Notes: generated by a model not told the origin, from the sequence alone. A stretch of 44,283 bases of DNA from Desulfuromonadales bacterium (GCA_029210745.1 JARGFI010000003.1:1-44283); one strand, 5' to 3'. Numbered from the stretch's first letter, positions 1 to 9,835 are shown. A program made the numbers and translations.

Positions 1-677
1 CCTCCTTTAGTGGATTATTTTGTCCCGCTAGCCGGGATGGATAGGGTGTTTGCTTTGAATGGGACAGGCTCTATCTACTTTGGATTGCCTATTTTGTTGG
101 CGCTGGAGCTGGCTTGATGGTCATCGGCAGTGTCGCCGGGATCGCCAAGAAAAGCATGGGTGAATACGCTTTTATCGCCGTCGCCGTGATGGCTGTCGGC
201 AACGCATCGGGACGAATTGTCGCCGGCATTCTCTCGGACAAAATTGGCCGGGTGAACACGTTGATGATCATGCTGGTTTTTCAGGCGTTGTTGATGTTTT
301 CGGCAATCTGGGTTGTCGGCGGAAATAACGGTGGCGCGATTCTGGTAACGTTACTGGCGACCTTCATGGGCTTCAATTACGGAACCAATTTATCGCTCTT
401 CCCCTCCTTCGCCAAAGATTACTGGGGCGCTACCCATTACGGGATGAACTACGGTATCCTGTTTTCGGCCTGGGGGATCGGGGCGTTTGTCCTGGTCAAG
501 CTCTCCGCAGCAATCACCGTTAAAACTGGCGGCGTTGCCACTTCTTTTGCTGCCGCCGGAATCTTGCTGCTGATCGGCGCGATGATCGCCAGAACGTTGA
601 CCCCCCCGAAGGTTGCCGACGACGTTGTCGTCCCGGTTACCGAAGCGGAACTCGCTGTCGAACAGGCGCGCAATTAA
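1..677 (+). CDS. OFA-type MFS transporter, C-terminal part (5' end outside window, frame broken near base 70)
   Basis: This is the C-terminal half of a major facilitator superfamily permease, probably of the oxalate:formate/monocarboxylate antiporter (OFA) type, acting in the inner membrane. The clean frame runs from base 45 to 677. It shows the helix-loop pattern YLLWIAYFVGAGAGLMVIGS, then AGIAKKSMGE, the MFS loop motif GRIVAGILSDKIGR, and several further hydrophobic segments. A TAG at 42-44 blocks this frame upstream. A different frame (1-117) is open upstream and carries residues that could be the preceding loop (NGTGSIY), so a frameshift between about 65 and 75 is likely. It may be real or a sequencing error. 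The substrate cannot be told from this fragment. Confidence 0.75.
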
Positions 678-732
678 ACATATATCGACTCAGTCGATCA
701 GCTCCACCCCATAGTGTTACACCTCTGTTGTT

Positions 733-759
733 CGGCCCCTTTCGAGGGGCCGTTTTTTT
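733..759 (+). terminator. Rho-independent terminator after the MFS gene
   Basis: A perfect stem CGGCCCC (733-739) / GGGGCCG (746-752) closes a short TTTCGA-type loop and is followed by seven T (753-759). It ends the transporter transcript before the M16 protease gene. Confidence 0.9.
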
Positions 760-854
760 ATTTTGCCACATATCAATTTTTTTACTGACATTGTCGGTGT
801 ACACGGTAAACTTCACTTTTGCTGAAATTACACACACTGTGAGGTTTTTAAAGA

Positions 855-3800
855 ATGACATCTTTATCTGTTGGTGACTGTTACGCCGGTTTTCACGTCG
901 ATTCAAATCATGATTTGAAAGAAATTAATGCCCGTCTGTGGCGTCTCACCCATGGGGTGACCGGGGCTCGTCTGAGCTATCTTGAGACGTCCGATCCGAA
1001 CAATCTTTTTGCGGTCGGCTTTCGTACTCCGCCCGCAGACTCGACCGGCGTTGCACATATCCTCGAACACACGGTTCTGTGTGGATCGCAAAATTTTCCG
1101 GTGCGCGATCCGTTTTTTGCGATGCTCAAGCGCAGTCTCAATACGTTCATGAATGCGATGACCTCCAGTGACTGGACGCTCTATCCGTTTTCCAGCATGA
1201 ATCGCAAAGATTACGACAATCTGCTCTCAATTTACCTTGACGCGACTTTTTTTCCACTGTTGCGGGAAGAAGACTTTTGTCAGGAAGGGCACCGTCTTGA
1301 ATTTACGGTAGCCGACGATCCGCACTCCGCGCTGACATACAAAGGGGTGGTTTACAACGAGATGAAAGGGGCAATGGCTGATCCGGCTTCGCTGGTCAGT
1401 CGCCGTCTGCATCGTCACCTTTTTCCGACGACGGCCTATCGGCACAACTCCGGGGGCGAACCGAGTGACATTCCCGCCCTGACGCATGCGGCCCTGAAGG
1501 GATTCCACGCTGAATATTATCATCCGAGCAATGCCTGGTTTTTCCTGTACGGGAGTTTTCCGTTGGAAGAACAACTGGCGATGATTGAAGGGCGCGTGCT
1601 CACACATTTCGGCGCGCGCAAGGTCAACAGCCAGATCGCGAGTGAACAGCGTTTGTCGGCACCGGTGCGCGTCAACGAAACCTTTCCACTCCCTGCGGGG
1701 GAAGCAGACGAGCGCAAAACGATTGTGCAGATCGGCTGGCTGACCTGCGATATTGAGGACCGTTTCGAATGTTTCTCCCTTGGCGTTCTTGCCAGTCTGC
1801 TGTTGGGTAATTCGGCTGCGCCGCTCTATCGGGCGTTGATTGAATCGGGACTCGGGAGCGGACTGGCTCCGGGGATCGGCTACCACGATGATTATCGCAG
1901 TACCTACTTTGCAGCCGGTTTGCAGGGGACGCATGTTGACAGTACCGAGGCGATTGAGCAGCTGATTATCCAGACGCTGGAAGAGGTTGTGGCGCAGGGG
2001 TTCACCCCGGAGCGGATCGAGGGCGTATTGCACCGACTGGAATTTTCGCAACGCGAGGTCAGTGGCGACCATTATCCTTACCCTCTGGCGCTGTTGATGC
2101 GGCTTTTCGGCTCGTGGCTGCATTGTGATGACCCGCTGTCCCCGTTGCAGCTTGAAGATTGTTTCCGCGCCTTGCGTGACCGGCTGGCGCAAGAGGATTA
2201 CTTTGCAGACCTGATTCGCCGCCAGTTGCTCAACAACCCTCATCGTGTCACCCTGACGCTGCGCCCCGATCCGGAACAGCAGTCGCGGGAGGATCGGGCT
2301 TTGGCTGAGAAATTAAGCGCGGTGCGGGCCAGCTTCAGAGCCGAAGATTGTGACGCGCTGGTCAGGCGAGCCGCAGAGCTCCAACGGGGGCAGGAACAGG
2401 AAGAGAACCTGGATTGTCTGCCGACCTTGGCCCTCGCCGACATCCCGGCTGAGGAAATCGCTGTTCCCTATCTGCGCTGTGATTACCGTGATCGACCAAT
2501 TTACCGTTTTAACCAGCCGACCAACGGGATCGGCTATTTTGCCGCTCATTTCACCACCGACGGCTTGCCGGATGAGCTGCGGCCATGGGTGCCATTGAGT
2601 TGTGCGTTGCTTAACCAGATTGGCGCGGCCGGTTACGACTATCAGCAGATGGCAACGCGGATCGAAGCGGGCACTGGTGGGGTTGGAGCAGGGACAGATG
2701 TTCTGGTGGCCCCTGCGTCGTTGACTCATTTCGACGGACTGGTTGCGGTGCGCGGAAAGGCTTTGACGCGTAATCAACAGACGCTGTACGAGATTATGCG
2801 CGACCTGCTGACGGCCCCTGATTTTACCAACCTGGAGCGATTGGCAACGATCATTGGTCAAATGAAAACCGGTTTGGAAAATTCGATCCCTGGTTCCGGT
2901 CACAGTTACGCGGCACGTTCTGCCGCGGCTGGTCTTTTTGCCGCGGGACGTCTGCGCGAGGAATGGGCGGGGATCAGTTTTTTTCAGCGGCTCAAACAAT
3001 TGGCGGCGCTGCCGACGGCGGATCTGGCTGAACCGGCGCGCATGTTGGCGGAGACCGCTGCACGGCTTTTCTGCCGCGCAAACCTGACGGCTGCCGTGAC
3101 TTGCGAGGAAGCAAACTTTTCCGTTGTTGAGACTCCATTGCAAGAATTCATTGCAGCGTTCCCCCCCGGCACACCGCACGCGGCGACGCTCACGCCGTTC
3201 AATGCCGCGTCGCTACGGGTCGGGTGGGTGGCTCCAGTTCCGGTCAGTTATGTTGCCCGGGTATTTCCCGCAGTTCCGTATGTGCATCCCGATGCCGCGC
3301 CGTTGCAAGTTTTGGCCAAACTGATGCGGGCCGGTTATCTGCATCGGGAAATTCGTGAAAAGGGGGGTGCCTACGGGGGGATGGCGGGGTACAACGCCGA
3401 AGGGGGGACCTTTTCACTCCTTTCCTATCGCGATCCGCACGTGCAGCGTACCCTTGATGTTTACGATGCTGCGGCCCGCTGGGCGGCGCGCGGTGATTTT
3501 GATGACGCCGCTGTCAAAGAGGCGATCATCGCCGTATTCGCTGATCTTGACCGCCCGCTCTCGCCGGGCGGACGGGGGGCGCGGGAGTTTGCCAACCAAT
3601 GTCAGGGGCTGACCTGTGAACTGCGCCAGCAGATGCGCGCCGCCATTCTTGACGTCGATCATGAGCATCTCGTTGCCGTGGCTGAACACTATCTGGTTGC
3701 CGGACGGGAGCACAGCGCGGTGGCAGTGGTTGCCAGCGAGGAACTGTTGCAAACGGCCAATACGACCTTGGCTGAAAAGCTCGAAATCAGACCTGTCTGA
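855..3800 (+). CDS. M16C metallopeptidase, presequence-protease (PreP)-like
   Basis: Zinc metalloprotease of the insulinase/pitrilysin family, subfamily M16C, which degrades unfolded peptides inside a closed two-half chamber. The inverted zinc motif HILEH is at residues 68-72 (H68, E71, H72), and the distal zinc ligand is probably E169 in VVYNEMKGAM. The length of 981 residues fits full-length PreP-like proteins with four M16 domains. The start ATG is preceded by GAGG ten bases upstream. It stands alone between a terminator and the nadC promoter. The family is certain; the physiological substrate is unknown. Confidence 0.93.
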   Translation: MTSLSVGDCYAGFHVDSNHDLKEINARLWRLTHGVTGARLSYLETSDPNNLFAVGFRTPPADSTGVAHILEHTVLCGSQNFPVRDPFFAMLKRSLNTFMNAMTSSDWTLYPFSSMNRKDYDNLLSIYLDATFFPLLREEDFCQEGHRLEFTVADDPHSALTYKGVVYNEMKGAMADPASLVSRRLHRHLFPTTAYRHNSGGEPSDIPALTHAALKGFHAEYYHPSNAWFFLYGSFPLEEQLAMIEGRVLTHFGARKVNSQIASEQRLSAPVRVNETFPLPAGEADERKTIVQIGWLTCDIEDRFECFSLGVLASLLLGNSAAPLYRALIESGLGSGLAPGIGYHDDYRSTYFAAGLQGTHVDSTEAIEQLIIQTLEEVVAQGFTPERIEGVLHRLEFSQREVSGDHYPYPLALLMRLFGSWLHCDDPLSPLQLEDCFRALRDRLAQEDYFADLIRRQLLNNPHRVTLTLRPDPEQQSREDRALAEKLSAVRASFRAEDCDALVRRAAELQRGQEQEENLDCLPTLALADIPAEEIAVPYLRCDYRDRPIYRFNQPTNGIGYFAAHFTTDGLPDELRPWVPLSCALLNQIGAAGYDYQQMATRIEAGTGGVGAGTDVLVAPASLTHFDGLVAVRGKALTRNQQTLYEIMRDLLTAPDFTNLERLATIIGQMKTGLENSIPGSGHSYAARSAAAGLFAAGRLREEWAGISFFQRLKQLAALPTADLAEPARMLAETAARLFCRANLTAAVTCEEANFSVVETPLQEFIAAFPPGTPHAATLTPFNAASLRVGWVAPVPVSYVARVFPAVPYVHPDAAPLQVLAKLMRAGYLHREIREKGGAYGGMAGYNAEGGTFSLLSYRDPHVQRTLDVYDAAARWAARGDFDDAAVKEAIIAVFADLDRPLSPGGRGAREFANQCQGLTCELRQQMRAAILDVDHEHLVAVAEHYLVAGREHSAVAVVASEELLQTANTTLAEKLEIRPV

Positions 3801-3844
3801 CGACCGGACGCAGGAGTTGACTTTGTTTCCGCACGGCTTTTGTG

Positions 3845-3874
3845 TTGCGACGAATGTTCCCTCTATGCTATAAA
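3845..3874 (+). promoter_or_regulatory. Candidate sigma70 promoter for nadC
   Basis: TTGCGA (3845-3850), 18-bp spacer, TATAAA (3869-3874), placed about 30 bp before the nadC ATG at 3908. The match is visible by eye only; the start site is not verified. Confidence 0.45.
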
Positions 3875-3907
3875 AATTACTCATGATTTTCATATTCAGA
3901 GGGAAAA

Positions 3908-4732
3908 ATGACACTTGTTGACCAGATTATTCGTAATGCTTTGCACGAGGATATCGGTGGTGGTGACCTGACCACAATCGCGACGATTCCCCCCGCGACA
4001 CAAACGCGCGCTGAACTGGTGGCGAAGGACGATTTTACTCTTGCCGGAATCGATGTTGCAGGGAAGGTTTTCAAAGCATTAAATAGCGCTATCGACTATG
4101 AGCCATTGACCCGCGATGGCCATCAAGTGCGCCGGGGGGATGTTCTGGCCTGGATCAGGGGGGATGCCGCATCAATTTTGCAGGGGGAGCGCGTTGCCCT
4201 GAACCTGTTGCAGCGAATGTGCGGAGCCGCAACGCTGACGCGCCGCTTCGTTGACGCGGTGGCCGGGACCAAAGCGGCGATTGTCGATACCCGAAAAACG
4301 ACCCCGGGATTGCGTGTCCTTGAAAAATACGCGGTACGGATGGGGGGTGGGCGCAATCATCGGACGGCTCTTTACGACGGCATTCTGATCAAGGAAAATC
4401 ATATCGCCGCTGCGGGGGGCATCGAAGCGGCATTGCAGCGGGCGAAAGATTATGCTCCACATACATTCAAGATCGAGATTGAAACACGAGACCTGGATGA
4501 AGTTCGACAGGCCCTTGATGGTGGAGCAGATATTATTCTGCTCGACAATATGGATCTGGCGACGTTGCGACAGGCGGTAGAGCTGGTTGCCGGACGCGCC
4601 CTGACGGAAGCTTCGGGGGGCGTCAATCTTGAGACAGTACGTGATATCGCCGAGACCGGCGTCGATTTTATTTCGGTGGGGGCCTTGACGCACTCCTATC
4701 GAGCCGTCGACATTTCCCTGCTTTTCGATTGA
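3908..4732 (+). CDS. nadC: Quinolinate phosphoribosyltransferase (nicotinate-nucleotide pyrophosphorylase)
   Basis: Converts quinolinate and PRPP to nicotinate mononucleotide, CO2 and pyrophosphate in de novo NAD synthesis; cytosolic. The 274-residue length is typical. The hallmark active-site stretches are DTRKTTPG (127-134), GGGRNHR (146-152) and IKENH (161-165), with the C-terminal barrel motifs EASGGVN and ISVGALTHS. The ATG has an AGAGGG ribosome-binding site. Its stop overlaps the region where birA begins, so the two are probably co-transcribed. Confidence 0.97.
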   Translation: MTLVDQIIRNALHEDIGGGDLTTIATIPPATQTRAELVAKDDFTLAGIDVAGKVFKALNSAIDYEPLTRDGHQVRRGDVLAWIRGDAASILQGERVALNLLQRMCGAATLTRRFVDAVAGTKAAIVDTRKTTPGLRVLEKYAVRMGGGRNHRTALYDGILIKENHIAAAGGIEAALQRAKDYAPHTFKIEIETRDLDEVRQALDGGADIILLDNMDLATLRQAVELVAGRALTEASGGVNLETVRDIAETGVDFISVGALTHSYRAVDISLLFD

Positions 4733-4743
4733 ATCGGCCAACG

Positions 4744-5730
4744 ATGGCGCGCGGCGATCTTTCCGGCAAGATTCTTAAACTTTTTCGTGAACAGCCTGCG
4801 GGGTTTGTTTCGGGGGCACTATTAAGCCGTGAACTGGGGGTGACGCGCGCGGCGATCTGGAAGCAGGTTGAGCGTTTGCGTCAGCGCGGCTACCAGATTG
4901 AAGCGGTGAGCTCGAAGGGGTATCAGCTCCTGGAAACGCCAGATTTATTCGTCGCTGATGAACTGGCGGCTGATCTCGGCAACACCCGTATCGGGCGGCA
5001 GCTGGTTTGTTTTGAGGATACCGATTCGACCAATGTCCAGGCTCGGCGCCTGGCGGAAGACGGATGCGCGGACGGCACGGTGGTGATTGCTGATCGTCAG
5101 ACTGCCGGTCGCGGGCGCCTTGGCCGAGGATGGGTTTCCCCGGCCGGGGTGAATTTTTATGGTTCGATTGTTCTGCGCCCGCCGATCCCGGCGGTTGAAG
5201 CAAGTCAGCTGACTTTTTTGTCGGCGGTTGCCACGCGTGAAGCGATTGCCGCCTGCGGGGCGCTTTTGCCAACCATGAAATGGCCGAACGACATTCTGCT
5301 CCTGGGCCGAAAAGTCGCCGGACTGCTCAACGAACTGGATGCCGAGACCGAGCGGGTCAACTTTGTCATCCTCGGTATCGGGGTGAATCTCAACATGACC
5401 GCAGACCAGTTCCCTGCCGATTTACGTTATCCGGCAACATCTGTATTGCTGGAGACCGGAACCCCGGTTTTGCGACTGACTTTCGCCCGTCGATTGCTGC
5501 AAAGGCTTGATCACTGGTATCAGCACTACCTGCAGGACGGATTTGAGCCGGTATTGCGCGCCTGGGAGGAGGGCTGCGATCTGGTCGGGAGTGAGGTTGA
5601 AGTTGATTGTCGTGGTATTTTGCGGCGTGGCACCGTCACTGGCCTGGACAGTGACGGTGCGTTGCTGCTGCGGACGGCAGCAAGTCCACGGGAACGCATC
5701 CTTGCCGGTGATGTCCGGCGCTTGTCGTGA
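4744..5730 (+). CDS. birA: Bifunctional biotin-protein ligase / biotin operon repressor
   Basis: Activates biotin to biotinyl-AMP and attaches it to carrier proteins; the N-terminal winged helix (about residues 5-62, LGVTRAAIWKQVERL) suggests that it also binds DNA as a repressor. The catalytic loop GRGRLG lies at residues 122-127 and KWPND near 180. The C-terminal SH3-like domain follows, giving about 328 residues. I prefer ATG 4744; a TTG at 4729 overlapping the nadC stop would add five residues, and neither has a clear ribosome-binding site, which suggests translational coupling to nadC. No biotin synthesis genes are nearby, so any regulated target is elsewhere. Confidence 0.95.
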   Translation: MARGDLSGKILKLFREQPAGFVSGALLSRELGVTRAAIWKQVERLRQRGYQIEAVSSKGYQLLETPDLFVADELAADLGNTRIGRQLVCFEDTDSTNVQARRLAEDGCADGTVVIADRQTAGRGRLGRGWVSPAGVNFYGSIVLRPPIPAVEASQLTFLSAVATREAIAACGALLPTMKWPNDILLLGRKVAGLLNELDAETERVNFVILGIGVNLNMTADQFPADLRYPATSVLLETGTPVLRLTFARRLLQRLDHWYQHYLQDGFEPVLRAWEEGCDLVGSEVEVDCRGILRRGTVTGLDSDGALLLRTAASPRERILAGDVRRLS

Positions 5731-5784
5731 GATGGAATATCTTTCGAAACAACGTTGAACGAATCATTCGCGGAGTGAAGAAGC

Positions 5785-6576
5785 GTGCTGCTGGTTATTG
5801 ATGTCGGGAACACCCATACCGTCCTCGGTGTCTATCGTGATGATGAGCTGCTTCACCGCTGGCGGGTGACGAGCGATGTTTCGCGTACGGTTGACGAATA
5901 TGCGGCCCTTTGTCACCAACTTTTCCAACTGTCGGCTCTGCCCTTTGCTGCTTTGAACGGGGTGGTTATTTCCAGTGTTGTTCCCCCGCTGGTGAACACG
6001 CTGGAAACGCTCTGTCGTCGTTATCTCAACTGTTCCCCGTGTGTGGTTGGCGCCGGCATTGAGACCGGCATGCCAATCCATTATGATGACCCGGGTCAGG
6101 TCGGCGCCGATCGGCTGGTGAATGCCGTTGCCGCCTATGAAAAATATCGCCGCTCCCTGATTGTCGTCGATCTTGGCACCGCGACGACGTTCGACTGTAT
6201 CTCTGCGGACGGTTGCTTTGAGGGGGGGGCCATTGCTCCCGGTCTCGGTATTTCAGCCGAGGCCCTTTTTTCTCGAACCCGCCAGTTACCACGGGTTGAA
6301 TTCAAGAGTCCGCCGCAGGTGATCGGCAAAAATACTGAACATAGCGTGCAGTCGGGGATTTTTTACGGCTATGTCGGTCTGGTGGACGGCATCGTTGAAC
6401 GCATGCAGCGGGAGTTACCTGATGAACCGTTGACGGTGGCGACCGGCGGTCTGGCCGCAGTGATTGCCGCCGCATCACGAACGATCAGCGTGACTGATGT
6501 AGATCTGACGCTGGACGGGTTGCGAATTATTTATCAGAGGAACAAACAGCGTTTTGACACCGTTAACGTCGAATGA
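5785..6576 (+). CDS. coaX: Type III pantothenate kinase
   Basis: Phosphorylates pantothenate in the first step of coenzyme A synthesis. It belongs to the ASKHA fold: phosphate-1 motif DVGNTH (6-11), GADR (107-110), DLGTATTFD (129-137) and EGGAIAPG (146-153). At 263 residues it is of standard length. The start is GTG at 5785, with GGAG nine bases upstream. It follows birA after 54 bp in the same direction, so a nadC-birA-coaX cofactor operon is likely. Confidence 0.95.
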   Translation: MLLVIDVGNTHTVLGVYRDDELLHRWRVTSDVSRTVDEYAALCHQLFQLSALPFAALNGVVISSVVPPLVNTLETLCRRYLNCSPCVVGAGIETGMPIHYDDPGQVGADRLVNAVAAYEKYRRSLIVVDLGTATTFDCISADGCFEGGAIAPGLGISAEALFSRTRQLPRVEFKSPPQVIGKNTEHSVQSGIFYGYVGLVDGIVERMQRELPDEPLTVATGGLAAVIAAASRTISVTDVDLTLDGLRIIYQRNKQRFDTVNVE

Positions 6577-6700
6577 TAGAATCGTTGACGGTTCATGACC
6601 GGAAGAAGATCAGCGTTCAGTTGTAATGTGAAGCAAGGAGCGGATCCATCTCATTTTCTCTATTGAATGTCCCTTGCGGGATGCAATGAAAGGAGCGAGC

Positions 6701-8776
6701 ATGGCAAAGATCGAGACGTCTCATATCAGGAACCTTGGTATTGTCGGGCAAGGTGACGCGGGGAAAACATCGTTGACCGAGGCAATTCTGTTCAATACCG
6801 GCATGACTGACCGCCTGGGGCATGTCGATGACGGGACTTCGACGATGGATTTTGAACCGGAAGAGGTGAAGCGGCAGATCACGATCAGTTCGAGCCTGCA
6901 TCACTGTAACTGGAAGGATCATGATCTGCATATCGTTGATACCCCCGGTTATACGAACTTTCTCCATGATACCCGAAATTGTCTGCGCATCCTGGGGGGT
7001 GCGGTTTTGGTTGTCTCGGCGGTTGACGGCGTCAAGGCCCAGACGTCAACCCTCTGGAAATGGGCGGAGGAGTTTGAAGTCCCGCGGATGGTTTTTATTA
7101 ACAAGCTCGATCGCGAACGCTCCGATTATCTGAAAACCGTTGATGATATAGAAAAAACGCTCAGCACCCGGGCCGTGGCAGTCAATATGCCGATAGGACA
7201 GGAAAGCGATTTTCAGGGGATTATTGACCTGATTTCGATGCAGGCCCGCATTTTTCAATTCGACGAAAAGGGGACTTACGAAGAAACGGAAATCCCTGCG
7301 GAATATCGTGATGAAGCTGAGCGGCTACGGACCATTCTGGTTGAAGCCGCAGCGGAGTCAGATGATGCGCTGATGGAGAAATATCTTGAGGAAGAAACGC
7401 TTTCCACCGATGAAGTTCTGCAAGGATTGCGTGAAGGAACGCTGACCCAGGTATTTACTCCGGTGGTGTGCGGCAGCGCTACGGCGAATATTGGTATCCG
7501 TCAATTGCTCAATTATATCGTTTGTTGTTTGCCTTCACCGCTTGACAAGGGCACGCAGATCGGGATCAATCCCAAAACGCAGGAGGCGGTGCAGCGTGAG
7601 CCCGATGCGAACGAACCTTTTTCGGCGATGGTGTTCAAGACAATTAGTGATCCCTATACGGGGAAACTGACCCTTTTCAGGATCTACTCAGGGACGTTGA
7701 AGTCCGATTCCGTCGTTTATAATCCCAACCGGGAATGCACGGAGCGGATTTCCCAGCTTTTCCTGATGGAGGGGAAGAAGCAAAAACCGGTCAGCGAAGC
7801 GTTCGCAGGGGATATCGTGGCGGTTGCCAAGCTCAAGGAAACCGCCACGGGGGATACCCTGTGCGACGGAGGAAAACCGATCGTTTTTGCCAGTCCGATG
7901 GCACTCAAGCCGGTGATTTCCTTTGCTCTGGAAGCCAGAAGTAAAGGGGACGAAGAGAAGATCATGAGTTCACTCCAGCGGTTGATGGAGGAAGACCCGA
8001 CCTTGCAGGTGCAACGCGACGAGGAAACAAAAGAAATGATCCTTTCGGGGATGGGGCAGGTGCATGTCGAAGTCGCCATTGAGAAATTGAAACGTAAGTT
8101 TGGTGTCGATGTCATTCTCAAGGAACCGAAGGTCCCTTACCGGGAAACGTTGAAAAAGTCGGTCGAACAACACTATCGACATAAAAAGCAGTCAGGCGGT
8201 CGTGGCCAGTTTGCGGATGTCCATATCCGGGTTGAACCGCTACCGCGGGGGGGTGGTTACGAATTTGTTGACAAAGTTGTCGGCGGAGTTGTGCCGCGGC
8301 AATACATTCCGGCTGTCGATAAGGGGGTTCAGGAAACGTTGCGCAAGGGGATGCTGGCCGGTTATCCGGTTCAGGATGTTCGCGTAACCCTCTACGACGG
8401 TCAGCACCACTCGGTCGATTCCTCCGAGATGGCCTTCAAAATCGCCGGTTCAATGGCTTTTAAACGGGCCTCGGAGAGTGCCGGACCGGTGCTTCTGGAG
8501 CCGATCATGCAGATGGAGATTACCGTTCCCGATGAGTGCGTCGGGGATGTTATCGGAGACATGAATTCCCGGCGAGGCAAGGTTCTCGGCGTCGATCCGC
8601 AGGGGAGCAATCAGGTCGTTGGCGTTCAGGTGCCGATGGCAGAAGTGCTTAAATATGCGCCGGAGCTGCGTTCCATGACTTCTGACCGTGGACTTTTCAG
8701 TATGGAGTTTTCACACTACGAGGAAGTCCCTTCGCATCTGACTGCGAAGTTAATTGCGGAATTAAATCAGGAATAA
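6701..8776 (+). CDS. Elongation factor G-like GTPase (EF-G paralogue type)
   Basis: A translational GTPase of the EF-G family with all domains: G domain, domain II around residues 300-390, and domains III-V to the end (691 residues). Its motifs are the P-loop GQGDAGKT (16-23), DTPG (80-83) and NKLD (134-137). It departs from canonical EF-G in the P-loop (usually AHIDAGKT) and in switch I (RQITI instead of RGITI), which marks the 'EF-G-like/FusA2' group rather than the main translocase. The start was chosen at ATG 6701 because AAGGAG lies six bases before it; an upstream in-frame ATG at 6674 lacks this. It is not linked to rpsL/rpsG/tuf here, in keeping with a secondary EF-G. Its role is unproven. 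Confidence 0.85.
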   Translation: MAKIETSHIRNLGIVGQGDAGKTSLTEAILFNTGMTDRLGHVDDGTSTMDFEPEEVKRQITISSSLHHCNWKDHDLHIVDTPGYTNFLHDTRNCLRILGGAVLVVSAVDGVKAQTSTLWKWAEEFEVPRMVFINKLDRERSDYLKTVDDIEKTLSTRAVAVNMPIGQESDFQGIIDLISMQARIFQFDEKGTYEETEIPAEYRDEAERLRTILVEAAAESDDALMEKYLEEETLSTDEVLQGLREGTLTQVFTPVVCGSATANIGIRQLLNYIVCCLPSPLDKGTQIGINPKTQEAVQREPDANEPFSAMVFKTISDPYTGKLTLFRIYSGTLKSDSVVYNPNRECTERISQLFLMEGKKQKPVSEAFAGDIVAVAKLKETATGDTLCDGGKPIVFASPMALKPVISFALEARSKGDEEKIMSSLQRLMEEDPTLQVQRDEETKEMILSGMGQVHVEVAIEKLKRKFGVDVILKEPKVPYRETLKKSVEQHYRHKKQSGGRGQFADVHIRVEPLPRGGGYEFVDKVVGGVVPRQYIPAVDKGVQETLRKGMLAGYPVQDVRVTLYDGQHHSVDSSEMAFKIAGSMAFKRASESAGPVLLEPIMQMEITVPDECVGDVIGDMNSRRGKVLGVDPQGSNQVVGVQVPMAEVLKYAPELRSMTSDRGLFSMEFSHYEEVPSHLTAKLIAELNQE

Positions 8777-8785
8777 CGATGAGCT

Positions 8786-8823
8786 GAGAGCCGGGCCGTC
8801 TTGACGGTTCGGCCTCTCCTTTT
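8786..8823 (+). terminator. Weak intrinsic terminator or attenuator
   Basis: Long stem GAGAG-CCGGGCCG (8786-8798) pairing with CGGTTCGG-C-CTCTC (8805-8818), with one bulged C and a TCTTGA loop, followed by only four T. It lies between the EF-G-like gene and the SPOR gene and probably reduces read-through. Confidence 0.6.
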
Positions 8824-8836
8824 ACAGAGGTTGGCC

Positions 8837-9820
8837 ATGAAATTTCCGAGTCTCAAGAAAAAGCCTGCTGACGGGAAGACGCCAGAAAAAAAATCGCAGC
8901 AGACAAAAGCGTCCAGGGGCGCTGGCGGCAAAGGGTCTCAGACACGATTGCTGGTATTGTTGCTCCTGCTGGTTGTCCTCGGCGTCGGTGCCAGTTTTTA
9001 CCTTGGAATTATTCCGGGGATGCCAGAACCTGCGCAACAGGCTCCTTTGACGCAGCAGGTCAAACGGCAGGCGATTGTCAAGCCGGAAAGTTCGTCAGTC
9101 CAAAAGCAGGCGATACCCAGACCGCCTGAGTCAACGCAAAAGCCGGTGGCTGTCGTCAAACCGGTGCCGACGGCGGAGACAAAAAAGGTTGTTGAAGAGC
9201 AGGTTCCAGTGCAACCGGTGGCCGCTGTTGCGTCGAAACCGACGGTTCAAAAAACGGTTGCCGCAACGACAGCAGTGTCTTCGGTCAAACCACAGCCGGT
9301 CACCACGGTGTTGCCGGTCAAGTCTGCTGACAAACCCGCTGTCAAGAAGCAGAAGTTGGGGCATTATACCGTGCAGGTCGGCACCTTCTTGCTCCCCGAC
9401 TCGGTGAAAAAAGCACGTAATGTCATTCGCAAACTTGGTTTTGACCCGGTTGTGACCGAGGTCCGCCAGGCGGTCAACATGACACGTCTGCGGGCTGACG
9501 TTTATCCGGATAAGGCGGCTGCGGTTGCGCGGGTCAAGCAGCTTAAATCTGTCGCGCCAGACTCATTTTATCTCCAGGTTGGTGCGGAATATCACGTTTA
9601 TGTCGGCAGCTTCTTCAACATCGATACCGGACGACGCTTCGCCGATCATCTCTACACGCGGGGAATCCTGCTAGAAGAGGAAGAGGTCTCGATTGTAAAA
9701 ACGTTGAAGCAGGTGAGCTTTGGCCAGTTTGTCGAGAAAAAAGAAGCTGATCAGGCTGCGGCCAAAGCCCGCAAGAAAGGGCTTGATGCGCAGGTCAGTA
9801 AACTTGGCAGTTACCGGTAA
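8837..9820 (+). CDS. SPOR-domain membrane protein with two SPOR-like repeats
   Basis: Single-pass inner-membrane protein (327 residues). It has a basic cytoplasmic N-terminus (1-37), one transmembrane segment (38-58), a long Pro/Val/Lys-rich linker (60-175), then a SPOR-like repeat starting HYTVQVGTF and a second one starting YHVYVGSFF. SPOR domains bind denuded peptidoglycan at septa, so a role in cell division or wall remodelling is likely but inferred. The start ATG 8837 has CAGAGG six bases upstream; a TTG in frame at 8801 falls inside the preceding hairpin and is rejected. The second repeat is divergent. Confidence 0.8.
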   Translation: MKFPSLKKKPADGKTPEKKSQQTKASRGAGGKGSQTRLLVLLLLLVVLGVGASFYLGIIPGMPEPAQQAPLTQQVKRQAIVKPESSSVQKQAIPRPPESTQKPVAVVKPVPTAETKKVVEEQVPVQPVAAVASKPTVQKTVAATTAVSSVKPQPVTTVLPVKSADKPAVKKQKLGHYTVQVGTFLLPDSVKKARNVIRKLGFDPVVTEVRQAVNMTRLRADVYPDKAAAVARVKQLKSVAPDSFYLQVGAEYHVYVGSFFNIDTGRRFADHLYTRGILLEEEEVSIVKTLKQVSFGQFVEKKEADQAAAKARKKGLDAQVSKLGSYR

Positions 9821-9835
9821 GCAAGCGGTGAACTG

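Noticed and set aside
1227-2243. Long open frame antisense to the M16 protease gene
   Set aside because: It has no recognisable motifs, an amino-acid make-up typical of a shadow frame and no ribosome-binding site; the sense strand encodes a complete protease.
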